Shown here: positions 24,801 through 35,989 of the stretch, piece by piece
How the letters are laid out: the number at the start of each line of letters is the position of its first letter
Numbering within the stretch: position 1 is the stretch's first letter
From: Hymenoscyphus infarciens
Lineage: Eukaryota; Ascomycota; Leotiomycetes; Helotiales; Helotiaceae
Direction of reading: 5' to 3'
Assembly: GCA_001414345.1 (NCBI GenBank)
Contig: LLCB01000105.1
Span: 111,708-175,707, forward strand
Length of the DNA: 64,000 bases
Translations under genes and position numbers: made by a program
Notes under the pieces: model-generated
The model's database searches: none
What the model was told of the DNA's origin: nothing
What the model saw: the letters and a program-made list of their open reading frames with translations, nothing else

Positions 24801-26330
24801 TTTTATAACCTCTTAGTTTACTTATCTTAAAGTACGTCTATAAAGAGATATTACTATCTTAATTACGACTTTAACAACTCCCTCTTCCTCCTTCTCCGCC
24901 GCTATAGCCTAGTCTTCTTATCTAATAGTATTAAGTAATTATACTTTTAAGTATATCTTATAATTCTACCTCTCTTAATCCGCCTCTACTAACCACCTTT
25001 TCTTACTAGAAGAGTACTAATTAGATTACTTCTACCTAGGTATAATCCTTAGCTAGGCTTACAATTCTATAGTTAAAGTTATTAAGCTAAATATAGATAC
25101 TCTTACTAAATAAGGAGATCGTATATATAGTATATACTAGAAAACAATAAGACTACTTAGTAGTATTAGATCTAAAGACCTTTAGCGTCTTCTTTGCTCT
25201 AAAATTTAATATACTAGCTTTCTTATTAAAAGAGATAGTACTTTCGTCGTCGTTAATTAGAGAGGTATTGTCGTCTAAGTAGTAGAGATCTCTTAACTTA
25301 AATATACCTTATATAATTTATATTAAGTACTTCTTATACTTTAGAGGGAGGCTATTAATTATACTAAGTATATAAGAGGGGATATTCTTACTATTATTAT
25401 TCGCTGTTAATATTCCTCTTAATAGATTCCCTCTTAGATTAATTCCTTTGCTTATTAGTAGTACTTCCTAATAAGGAGAGAGGTTAGCTTATCGAGTATT
25501 ATTAGTATATACTATCCCTTCTCTTAATATATTAAATCGTTAGCTCTACCTATCTATTTCTTAATTAGTAACTATTAGTATAGTAATATTACCTTAATTA
25601 CCCTAGCTAAGCTCTAGAACTCCTACTAGGTTGCTCTAGGCGGCAGCGCTAAAGTTATAAGAGTATCCCGCGCTAAAATTAGCCTATAGATAGCTCTAAA
25701 AGTTAGGGTATTCTATACCAAAGTTATCTTAACCGAAGTTACTCTAAGGGTATTCCTAAAGATATCTAGAAGCAAAGCCTTAAGAGTATCCTCTATTAAA
25801 TAGTCTCTCTATATAACCCTAGTATCTGCTATTATATCTACCTATATATCTATTAACCTAGAGGTATTAGTTACCTCGAAAGAGGAGGGGGTTATTCGGC
25901 CTATTTACTCGAATAGAGTCTTAGAGAGAGAGTTTATTAATACTATCGTCGTCGTCGTTGTCGCTGTCGTCGTCGTCGTCGCCTCTACTTCGTAGATAGA
26001 AGTCTATCTCGTTATTGTCTTAAGCTTAACCTTAGTCCTACTATACTTGTCTTCTTTAACAGGCTAGATAGCGAGCGCTGTTTATAGTATCGCCTTAATT
26101 AGTAGTAGCGTCCTAGGCGGTATATCGTACTTATATAGCTACTCGAGTATTATAGTATACTTTGCTAACTTATCTATCGCGCTTATCGTCTTCGATATTA
26201 TCGTCTTCTACTAGTTAAGCTTAAAGCGCCTTAGCGGCTCTATTACTAGCCTTAGTAACAACGCTCTTATAAGCGACTTATTTACTACGCTTTAAAGGTA
26301 TCCTCGATAGATAGATAAGAGTATTATTAG

Positions 26331-26485
26331 GTTAAAAAAGAGCTTAATACTAAATAAGACGTTAAAAGCGATAGGAAGTGTTATTAGTAGAATAGAGGTT
26401 ACTTAGCACGAGAGGAGATATATATATATATACCTCCTCCTTACTTAATAAGCTGATTCCTCAATTCACTATAAACCCTTTCTAT
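26331..26485 (-). repeat. LTR (5' LTR of the Gypsy element)
   Basis: Partner of the 21478 repeat. On the minus strand it opens with AAAGGGTTTATAG and closes with CTCTTTTTTAAC. It retains somewhat more G/C than the other LTR. Confidence 0.8.
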
Positions 26486-27955
26486 ATAACTTCCTAGAAC
26501 TATTATTATAACTTCCTAGGATTATTATTATTATATTAAACCTCTACTAGGTAATCAGCTAATACTAATATAGCGTATTGAAAAGATTTTAAAGTATAAG
26601 ACGTCTAGTAGGTTATAAGTCGAAAGAGCTGAAATAGCTTCTTCTCTACTAAGTGAATTTGTTCTAGGTTTCACCTAACTAAAAGGATTTAATATTATAT
26701 ATAGTATATTAAGACCTTTAAGTTTTTCTAAATCCCCTGACTATTTTAACTAATTCGCCTAATCTAACTAAGTTAGGACGTTTTCTAGTCGCGAAAGCTA
26801 CTAAATTATAAAATTATATATTACTAATACTTATCTCTAGCTCTAACTTATACTCGGTCTCTAACTCTAACTAAATCTAACCTCTAGCTACTAACTCTAA
26901 TCTCAAAAACTATTACTATCTCTTAGAAGAGAGACTTAGTATTATACGCGTATAATATAGAGAAGTTATAATTATATAAATAATATAGTAAGTTACGAGA
27001 TAAGCTTCTCTTTTGACGATATTTTATAAACTATATATTTTTAGGAATTTTTTTCCTTCTTCTTATTTATTTTTAAAAATAGAAGACTAAAGTATTCTTT
27101 AAGATATAAGACCTAGCTAGAAAGAACTACTATATCTTCTTATACCTCTACTCTATTTATTACTATATCTAAGTAAGTATAATACTTAATTCTTAGAAAA
27201 CCTCCTTTTATAAGAAAAATTTTTATACTCTTATAATTCTGCTAAGACTCTTTAAAAAAATAGATATATATCTAAGTGTCTATTTTCTTTCTAAAGAGTT
27301 TATAGAGTAAGAAAGAGAGTATAGAGCTCTTATTAGCTGTTCTCGAGGATATAATAATATATATTATTATTAAGTAAAGAGAGAAAGAGTGTCTAAGTAA
27401 AAAGTTTTTTTTCTAAAAACGTATAGTTTATAAAATATTATTAAAAGAGAAGCTTAACTTATAACTAACTATAAGCTGTTTATAGATTTATATAATTATA
27501 GTAAAAAAGCTTCTTATTTATTATAATTATATTAAGAAATAGGAAGCTCTAGCTAGTCTCTCTTTTAAGCGTTTAGGCTAATAAGAGCCTAGTATTCTAG
27601 ACTAATTCTAGAGCTAAGCTAAATAGGAAGAGAAAGAAGGAGTCTTAGAAACAAATTTAGTAGGAAGAGAGAATATAAGAGATATTACTTACTATAGAAG
27701 ATAATAACGTAAGAATAGAGAGTCTAGAAGTTAGGAATAAAGCTAAAAAATAATAAAAATAAGTGATTTTTCGACTTCTTCTTAGCTTAGAAATCCTTAT
27801 TTTTATCTCTACTTCTAGGTGTAGTTTATAGTTTATAAATAAGAAAAGCTATTTATAATATAATCCTAAAAAAGCTTATTATATATAATTATGTAAATTA
27901 AATCCTAACATCTCGAGTGTAATAGAAGTGCCTAATCGGGCCAGAGTTAGGCGAT
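26486..27955. repeat. RIPed AT-rich DNA, unidentified
   Basis: AT-rich sequence between the Gypsy element and the broken HET gene, with virtually no CpA/TpG and many stops in all frames. I recognise no element in it. Confidence 0.55.
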
Positions 27956-29660
27956 TTAGTCAAAAGGGTCAGGAGATTTAGCCAAAGCTAGACCTTTGAT
28001 ATAAACAAGATGCTTATATAGGTTCGTCAAGACAATACCATCGTATACTACTGGTCCATTGATAGAGGCCCAAGACCAAAAAGGAGCGTGGTATTGCTTT
28101 GACTTTGAACAGTCATACACTGAGCAAAGTAAGGCAGTCAGTCCTACACGAGACTGTTTCCCCAGTCTAGCATAGTACGTATCGTTTCTGTGAGATTTGA
28201 ATCTTTCCGCTAACCCCCCTATCGCTACTAGCGTGTCCGTCTCAAAAGTCAGAGCTACAATAGAGTAATGCTTCACCATCTCTTCCCACGCGAGGCCTCT
28301 GTTGAAGTTTTCCATTTGTTGGTCCTGCGGAAGATCGTGACTCTCTTCGTGTTGCAGCTTCCTTAAAGAAGACTTTGCTTGAGGTGCCCTAGTTTGTTGT
28401 GCGATCCGGAAGGGGAGTCCTCTCTGAAAAGGTCGCGCTACAAGCTATTTCATTGCATTCCCAAAGGACCTGCGTCGTCGAGGAAGGAAGATTTCTAGGA
28501 GACTAAACTCTTTCGTGTAGCACCCAAGCCCTTCGATTTAGAGGCGTGTCTTCTACCTTCCAGTCCCAGAAATTTACGTGCCACAGATCCTGCTTTTCTG
28601 CTTCTAGTTTATCGAGAGAGGTTGCGTTAAACGAGAGTCTCGGCCACGAAAAACACCCTGGGAGCTAGTTCTGTTACAATAAGAGTTTTCATAAATGCGA
28701 CACATTTGGGCAGGGGCGACTCTCTTTGCCAATCCTCCCTGCTGTCCTGAAGGATAAACAATGCATCAATCCACATATCGCTCATTCCGAAACTCTTTGT
28801 TAGGACCAATGCTTCCTGGAAGGTTTGTGGCAGAGTTTCAAACTTAATCGCATTCAGCATAGCAAGATAGTTTGACTCGAAGAGTTTTATAGGCAGGTGA
28901 TCACAGTGGCTTAAAGTCAGATATTTTGCCTCTGGGCCCAGAGTTGTTGACTCTATGAGTTGGGGGTTGATAAATTTACCAGTACCAAAATCAACTAGTC
29001 TCGTAGGCAAAAATAAAGCACCGCTGTTTGTAGATGCTGTTTGATTCGCCTTCAGGCACAGATGATGCTGGTTGTCGTATGTTGCCAAGCACTCTCTTAT
29101 GAAAGAGAGTGCAGTATGTGAATCTGTTGAGGAATTTGATCCAGAGTTGATATTATATCTGTATGAACAAAGACCTTTTTGCATTGTTAGCATTGTCTAC
29201 TGGTCCGTTCAAGTATGAGAACCACCTTCAGCTTGAAACTCGAAAAATTCCATTGACAACCCTTCCAAATCCATGTTCAGTTGACAATGGCCATCCCACG
29301 AAAGGTCAAGGCGTGCTGAAGTAGAGAGGAAGTCTCCGCTCTCGCTCTTTGGGATCGTTTCAAGAACCAGTAAACATAAAAGGCACACAGCTGAATCCTC
29401 CTTCAATCAAACTCTTCTGTAGTTCTTCGATAGAAAAGAATGCCGTGTTGTCGTAGATATTGGGGCGTATTTCCTTCCAATTTGATCTGAATAGACTTCT
29501 GCAAGTGGGAGGCAGCCTGGGATTCGCATGAAAAAATACAAATAGTTTCGACAACAGTGGTTTGTATTTGAAGACTTGACGTATGAAGTAAGCCTTCTGA
29601 ACTCGCTCAATAGAGGCGCCATAGGGCTCGGAATTGACGTTGACCGCTGACATTGTCTGG
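27956..29660 (-). pseudogene. Broken HET-domain gene
   Basis: Minus-strand pieces appear in the order expected of a HET protein but in different frames with stops between. These are an N-terminal part with CLLCLLVLETIP and LDLSWDGHCQLNMDLEG (29209-29406); ALSFIRECLATYDNQHHLCLK, YLTLSHC and MWIDALFILQDSREDWQRES (28627-29193); NRRAWVLHERV then TAG then SPRN and QVLWECNEIAC (about 28437-28550); and a C-terminal WEEMVKHYSIVALTFETD and APFWSWASINGPV (27956-28315). The usual SHCWG reads SHCDH and the IDSLCI motif reads IDALFI. At least one in-frame stop and two frameshifts make it a pseudogene. CpA and TpG remain common, so decay is mostly not RIP. It borders RIPed DNA on one side and the MFS gene on the other. 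Confidence 0.85.
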
Positions 29661-30003
29661 ATTGTGAGAAGAGATTGATGTGTACCAAAGTTTGCAAGAG
29701 GTCTGAAGAGGGGAGAATCGAGGTCATTTGGTTGTACAAACGCTTATGCATACTGACTGCTATTTATAGCGACCAACAGAATAGGAACAACTCAATCTTC
29801 GAGTCTTCGACCCTGACAACTTTGGTGGTTGTAATATTAATATCTTGAAAACTGGCTTCAATTGTCAGAAAGGTTTCAAGGTACGTAACTACACTAAAGT
29901 GTGTAGAAAGCAATGGCCAAATTCTCACGTGGCTCTATATATGGTTACCTATGTACATAACGCTCCAGAACTACTGCTTCTCACTCTGCAGCCCCACAGC
30001 CCC

Positions 30004-31862
30004 TCACATCACCTCAGCCGTAAACCTGCCCTTCCCCCGAATCCAAACCCCATACCTATAGAACAAAAACGGAATCGGAACGAGCAAAATACTCACACCC
30101 CCCAACACCGAACTCGCCCCCGCAATCCCCAACTTCTTAAACATAGGATTCACAAAAAGCGGGAACGAAGCAGCGAAAATACTACGGAGAAAGGTATTCG
30201 CAGCAATAGCCGAAGCAGAGAATCGTTGAAACGTATCGATGAGGTAATTCAACGCAGCTTGGAAGATCGTGAAAAAGCCGAAACCCATGCATACTAGTCC
30301 TATGAGGGGTGCTACGGGCGTGATGTGTTTGGGTGATGTCCAGCCGAAGATGAAGAGCCCGATCGCAAAGGAGATTGAGCCTATCATCATTGGGGGGAGA
30401 CGTGCTTCGGGGAGGGGTTTGTCGTTGTTGGCGTGGAATTTGCGCATGTAGAATTTGTTGTTACTGGAGGTGCGTTGTTAGATGATCCATGAAGATAGGA
30501 AAGAGGGGTTGAAATACTCACTAGATGTTGGCAGCTCCACCAAAGACGATGCCGAGGAGGAGAGCGAGGAATGGTAGTTCGGAGGTTACGGGACCCCATC
30601 CTCTTTCTCCCGCGAACTGAATGGGGATTGCCGCTAGGCATCTATTTTTTGTTAGTTGCCAACTCAAGAAGTATGCCACGGGCAACGTACAGATACAAAA
30701 TCCCGTACACAAAACTGGCGTATAAAGCGACGCAGAAACAAATAGGGGTAGCGAGTAACCGAAATGGCGTAAGAAAGAATTTGTTCCATAATTCTTTCAA
30801 GCTTACATCCCATTCTTCGTGTCTTGCGTGCAATGCCCAGTTTCCTGTTTCGTGTCGCAGTCGACGCGCTTTGGCTACGAGGAGGACAGGTGGGTAGGAT
30901 TCATCCAGGATGAGAAGGTCAAGTAGGAGGAAAAAGAGCATCATTATTCCCGTGATCTGGTACCAAGTTAGCTTTGCAGGGTCTGGTAAACTTTTGATCA
31001 TCGGCCACAAAAGATGATCAAGTAACTTACATATTCAGTCCATCTCCATCTCAAATAACTCGACACAATCGCGCCACCAGCGATAGGGCCTAATGTTGGA
31101 CCACCCACTACGGCAAAAGCATACCCCACTATGGCCACACCTCGATGCTCAGGTGACCAAATATCACCTAGAACGCCACCCGTATTTGTGACAGGCGCAG
31201 AACCAAATAAGCCCGTGAAAAAGCGTGTGAGAAGAATAGTTTGAATATCTTTTCCAGTCGCTGTCCCGAATGAGAAGCACGCGGCGATGAAATAGGGAGC
31301 AAGTACCGCTGGCTTTCTACCATAACTAGACTGAAGATTAGCAAACCATTACTTCAACACATGCTTGAACGAACACTTCACTTAAGGGCGCCCATAGCAA
31401 TGGACCAAACCCAAATCCCAGTAACAAAAATGTTAGTCCTAATAGCCCAACCTCCTGGCCAACACCATATTCATCCGTTATCTGGTCAACCGCGGGGGAG
31501 TAAACAGAACTGGCCCACGTTGAGCCCATCGTCGTCAGCCCATATAATATGGTTGTGATAACCTTTTTCCGAAACGGCCAATTTATTGGGCGGTATGGAT
31601 CGTCCTGACTATCAAAATCTACAAGTTCTGCATCTGTGGTTTTGACATGCGATAATGGATGAGTAAATCGATTTCGATATGAGCCTCGGTTGGTGAGCGA
31701 CTGAGTCCTTGTTACTCGTGCTGAAGTGGTCCTGCGTCCTGAAGATAACCCGGGGTTGTGAGTTGCTTCATGTTGGGTATCTTGCTTTTCCAGATCGCAG
31801 GCGCTGTTTTGGGGGGCGATTGAGTCTGAAGATGGCGTGGGGGAGGTCTTATTCGGAGGCAT
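30004..31862 (-). CDS. MFS transporter, DHA1 (drug/polyamine) type
   Basis: Five exons (31862..31375, 31325..31031, 30956..30691, 30641..30522, 30463..30004) give 542 aa. Introns have CTAAC/CTAAT branches and AG acceptors. The first donor (GTTCGT at 31374) is weak, but using it yields SEVYGRKPA, the DHA1 loop 2-3 motif. The stronger GTGTTC two bases earlier with a CAG acceptor would give SESSYGRK instead. A cytosolic tail of about 95 residues precedes NWPFRKK and TM1. GGPTLGPIAGG near residue 260 is the antiporter motif C. Twelve membrane helices are expected in the plasma membrane, with proton-coupled export of drugs or polyamines inferred from the family. An in-frame ATG 7 codons upstream (31883) is an alternative start. 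The gene is divergent from TIM22, sharing about 730 bp upstream. Confidence 0.9.
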
Positions 31863-32591
31863 CGTTGAAAGCAGAGAGACCAATGTTTATGAGAAAAGGA
31901 TACTAGTACCACCTGCAATTGCCTTTACGCGAATGTAGTTGCTAGCGTTGAAAGATGAAGATTGGATACTTCAATGAATCATCGCTCGGTGGCAACTAAG
32001 TGATCAGGAAGGTGCATGAAAGATATGTACTGAATTTGAAAAAGTACCGGTAGATGAAAAAAATACTCAAGTAGCACAACTACCGCTTCGTTCTCTTCTA
32101 TCTTTTGAATGGCAACTTCGGAGGAAAATGTGACGTATGGAGAAACTTCTCCGGTACGTGTCCTATGAGAAACTGGCCTGTCACAAACGTGCTTTCTTCA
32201 AGAATGGCTAGAGATAGCCGGTCTTATGGCCCTCTCTTTAACATGCCTGCGGTACACGGCATTTTCAACGGTAATTCGGCGCGTTAATTGGAAAGAAGTT
32301 GTTGAGGGTGGGGGAACTTGACGGAAGGATGAAGCCGTGAAGAAAGGGGGACTTTTGTAAACATGCGCTATTCCTGATTAGGATACCCACGTGATCTACT
32401 AAAATTACTCTCTCTACCTACCTAGAAATGACAGCCTTGTCATCAGCCTTGTCTAAGGCGGTGAGTTACTGCTAATTGGGAATATCGGTTCCTTTTCTAT
32501 TTGCGACCAGGATAGCTACCATCACCAATCCAAAAACCTTCGTTCCTCGGCTTCGCAGAAAGAGAGACTTATTAAGTCGCAGACGGGCAAG
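31863..32591. promoter_or_regulatory. Shared upstream region of MFS and TIM22 genes
   Basis: Intergenic stretch of 729 bp between two divergently transcribed genes. It contains a CACGTG hexamer near 32390 (ACCCACGTGATC) and a poly-A/T-rich stretch near 32055-32070. No gene is seen. Promoter activity is inferred from position only. Confidence 0.5.
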
Positions 32592-33370
32592 ATGAACGGA
32601 CCGATGTCAAAGCTGGGGGATCGGGAGAATAGCGATATGGATGCGCAGACGATGGCCGCTGTCAAAGCTGTAAGTTTTCCATTCCGAGGGCAGGAAGCTG
32701 TAGATTATAGGGAAATGATGTGCTAACAATGATTTTGCGATTACAGATGCAAACTGTTATGGAGAGTTGTCCTGGGGTACGCACATACAATTCCTTTTCT
32801 GCTGTGGATTTCCGGATGAACGTGGGATGGAGATTCGACCAAAACTCCATTTCGATAGAGGACCTCGTTGGAACGATACGGCTGGCGAATGCTAACGCAT
32901 ACATGTAGAAAACGGCAATGTCAGGTGTAATGGGCTTCGCTCTCGGTGGAGCGTTCGGTCTCTTCATGGCATCTGTAGGTTCCCATTGTCCCCCTTTCTC
33001 TTACATACCACTGACCTCTCCGTAGATGCAATACGATACTCCTCTCCACTCCACAGCGAACTCTGCGGCCATAACCTCGCTACCCCTCCGACAACAACTG
33101 AGACAAGGTTTCAAAGATATGGGCGCGCGATCTTTCTCCTCTGCGAAAAACTTTGGCAAAGTAGGGGCAATTTTCTCCGGCACAGAATGCTGTATTGAGG
33201 GCTATCGAGCGAAAAACGATCTGGCGAATGGCGTTATGGCTGGTTGTATTACAGGCGGTGTGCTTGCGGCACCGGCTGGGCCTCAAGCTGCTGCTGTGGG
33301 ATGTTTGGGATTTGCGGCATTCAGTGCGGCCATCGATTCATACATGAGGAGACCTAGCGACGGAGACTAG
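32592..33370 (+). CDS. TIM22: Mitochondrial inner-membrane translocase subunit Tim22
   Basis: Four exons (32592..32669, 32747..32776, 32909..32974, 33026..33370) give 172 aa, the usual Tim22 length. Donors are GTAAGT, GTACGC and GTAGGT; a GCTAAC branch precedes the first two acceptors. Exon 2 is only 30 bp. Spliced landmarks match Tim22: [79 protein letters not shown] and a final [13 protein letters not shown]. Tim22 forms the channel of the TIM22 carrier translocase, inserting multispan carriers such as the ADP/ATP carrier into the inner membrane. Cys34 (SCPG) matches the position of a conserved disulfide cysteine known in yeast Tim22. It is a single-copy essential gene in most fungi and appears intact despite an inserted element about 170 bp downstream. 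Confidence 0.96.
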
Positions 33371-33542
33371 GTTTTGGACAAGAGACTTTGAAATTCGGGA
33401 GGGATCCTGATGTTGATGTGGGAATATAATATGAAGGGACGGGTTATATACCAGCTGTATATTTGGGACACGCTTTATGTATTTTGCGTTGGAGTCAAGG
33501 AGAAGGTAGATTGGTTTAGCTCATTGAAAGATGCCCTTGGTT

Positions 33543-34733
33543 TTTTTTTTTTTTTTTTTATATTCAAATAGTCTTTTTAGCTGCCTAAAGCCGGCGCTAT
33601 GTAGACGTACTATTTACAGGGTTTTATCTAAAAGTAGCTTATACACTCCTTAGAGTGCCTATTACCAGGCCCGCTATATATATATACCTCTACGCTCCCA
33701 GCTTTATATCCTAGTAATAGCTTAGTATCTCCTTCTATTCCTCTTATTCTAATTCGAATTTAATATTTTTAGTTGTTCTTATAGATAACCGATTTAGTAC
33801 TTTATAACAGCTCTTATAAAAAGGGCTTAGTTAGCTCTCCTCTATATAGGACTAATAATAATCGTCTTCTAGTATACTATCTTATATAGAACTATTCTCT
33901 AATATATCTCTAACCTAAGTTTCCTAGTTCTATCTTCTATTCCTTCTACTCTATAGTCCTATACCTTCTAAAAGGTATTTTACTACTTTATCTAAGAACT
34001 ACTAAACACGCTTTAAATATCTACTAATATAAATAGTAGAGAATTAGTTCTTTATAACTACTAGAGAATCGGTTTCTTACTCTATAGTCTTATACCTTCT
34101 AGAGAGTATCTCGCTGCTTTATTAAAGTACTATATACTTCGAATATCTACTAATATAAATAGTAGAGAGTCTATTATCTAGTTATAAAAACCTCTCTACG
34201 TCTATACTTCTATTCGTACTACCTAGACCTCTTCTAATTACTCTATTACTATTATTAGAGGTCCTTTACCTCTTCTAGTAATTCTCTTAACTCGAATATA
34301 GTATATACTAACTATATAGAATAACTACTACGAGTATTACCTCTAATCTTAGGTTAGTATATAGCTCTTACCTTCTTAGAGTTATATATAATTTTACAGC
34401 ATATCTAGAGTAGAAGTCCTCTAGTATTAGCGAATATATAGAATTAGCTTTAGAGGCTTTCTTAATTAGTTTGTTTTAGTAGTCTATAGATGCTACTATT
34501 AAGTAAATAAGCTATATAGGTCTTTTTTACTAATATCTAGTATATTGCTATATATAACGTAGCTTCTTTATAGAAGGTTAAGAGGCCTAAAACTCTAATA
34601 GTTGTAAAAAGAGGTATTGCCACGTCGATGTTTTTTAACTTAAACTTAGCTCTGTAGACAGTACTAGGGACGAAGTAGGACTACTAGAGGTTCGTAGGAT
34701 GCACCGCGTACAGGTGTTGAGTCTTCGCATCTC
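33543..34733 (-). mobile_element. Retroposed element with A-tail and 14-bp TSD
   Basis: AGATGCCCTTGGTT occurs at 33529-33542 and again at 34734-34747, exactly flanking a 1,191-bp AT-rich block. The block begins on the plus strand with a run of T, so on the minus strand it ends in poly(A). A long direct duplication plus a terminal A-tail is the signature of target-primed reverse transcription (a LINE, possibly 5'-truncated, or a SINE). The body is RIPed and contains a degenerate internal tandem repeat of period 131 bp (33949-34045 and 34080-34173). No protein motif is recognisable. Confidence 0.82.
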
Positions 34734-34994
34734 AGATGCCCTTGGTTGTAGGGCTTCCAAGGCCTCAGTTTAGGTGTATTTGTATGCGTGAAATCTCAAC
34801 TAAGATTATCAAGCCAATTTCTATTGTTATAGACAGTATTCGTTCTTTTTGCAATTCTTCGTTCGTTTCAATGTTTTACTGATATGTAATTCGACTCGGC
34901 TTTCAATCAGAGTGCAGCTTTCATGATATAGGAGAATTCGTTTTTTACTCTCGCAAAATAGTTGACCAAATTCTCTCAGGGTGAGTGCCGGTAA

Positions 34995-35187
34995 GAGGGT
35001 GTTTGGCTCGGACTTTTAGGGCAGGGTCTGGATTAAAGGGCATAACCTCTTCTTGGTAGAGGGATTTAAACCATAGCTAGATATTGAAATACGATCCGGA
35101 TTTATCACTAGCCAAATGCTCTAGGATTCATCCCAGGATCCGAGTGTCAGGATTCATACTTTTGGTATACACGAGCCAAACACCCTC
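34995..35187. mobile_element. 193-bp Tourist/Harbinger-like MITE
   Basis: The ends are GAGGGTGTTTGGCTCG and its exact complement CGAGCCAAACACCCTC. TAA flanks both sides (34992-34994 and 35188-35190). A 3-bp TAA target and a GGGTGTTTGG-like TIR are the known signature of PIF/Harbinger (Tourist) elements. The interior has no coding capacity and is not RIPed. Confidence 0.82.
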
Positions 35188-35266
35188 TAACTGTCTTATA
35201 GAACATCAAGACGCTCTGCTCTACATTTTTCACTCCATCATTCCTACTGCTAAATTTTCTCTTACA

Positions 35267-35791
35267 ATGAAGGTTATCAATCATTCACTTACACCTAGCG
35301 CCCTCTAGGACCATCTGCGTCTTACCAATGAGATCTGCGAAATAGAAACCGCCCTTTGGGGAACAGATAAACATATTCCTCGCACTCTAAGTGGCGTTAC
35401 GAAGGAAAAACTGCTTGCAACTCTGAAAATCCAACTTGCCCGACAGTATAAGAGGAGAGAAAGGAATATCATAGAGGTGCTGGGAGAATGTGACGATGCA
35501 CTGGAATGCGGTGCTCTCTGGTCAGCCATCGACGCCAACCTTTCAACGCCTCAATTACAAGCCATTCGGGGTTTTCACGCCTCCCGATAGGGCATCGAAG
35601 ATATCCATGGAACCATCGTTCCAAGAGTTCATACGATTAAGGAAACAAACTCACGGTTCGTCTCTAATCAACCGACATCAATCCTCCTCAGCACACCACA
35701 GGCATGTAAAAAGAGGCGAGCCCGAGCTTTAGAAGGGCTAGGTTATAACGTTACTCCTAAGAGCTATATAACTCGTCTAATGTTAGTATAA
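35267..35791 (+). pseudogene. Open frame broken by two TAG codons
   Basis: Starting at ATG 35267, the same frame continues for 175 codons to TAA 35789-35791, interrupted only by TAG at 35306-35308 and 35588-35590. Both would be glutamine codons (CAG) before a C-to-T change, the classic RIP nonsense change. Between the stops the frame has coding-like composition (LRLTNEICEIETALWG, LLATLKIQLARQYKRRERNI). The last part runs into the inverted-repeat element starting near 35.7 kb. I do not recognise the family. It may be a RIPed duplicate of a gene elsewhere. Confidence 0.45.
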
Positions 35792-35989
35792 CCACGTCGC
35801 CTTTTAAGCTTTATTAGTATAGAGGGTTATATATATAATTAGCTTTTAATAATATTTATAGAAACGTAACTAAGAGGACTAAAAAGTATTATATATTAAT
35901 TAATTAGATATATATTTATATATATACTTTTAGTAGATAATAGACTAGAAGGCTTAAAGGATATAAGTTTTAGAAACATTTAATATATA

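Larger units (their letters stand above)
21478..26485 (-). mobile_element. RIPed Ty3/Gypsy LTR retrotransposon
   Basis: Direct repeats at 21478-21632 and 26331-26485 (155 bp, differing mainly by transitions) act as LTRs about 4.85 kb apart. On the minus strand the interior keeps reverse-transcriptase landmarks: LLFGLT at 24001-24018 and YYLDDEFVIF around 23890-23920. These correspond to the Gypsy PFGLT and YxDD motifs in correct order and spacing. The element therefore runs right to left, with the 5' LTR at 26.4 kb. A GTC-triplet run near 25940-25985 would encode an acidic tract in the gag region. Stops are everywhere and CpA is depleted, so it is dead by RIP. LTR ends cannot be fixed exactly because TG/CA termini have mutated. 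Confidence 0.85.

Noticed and set aside
29845..30297. 150-codon plus-strand frame
   Set aside because: It is antisense to the last exon of the MFS transporter, whose protein features are clear.
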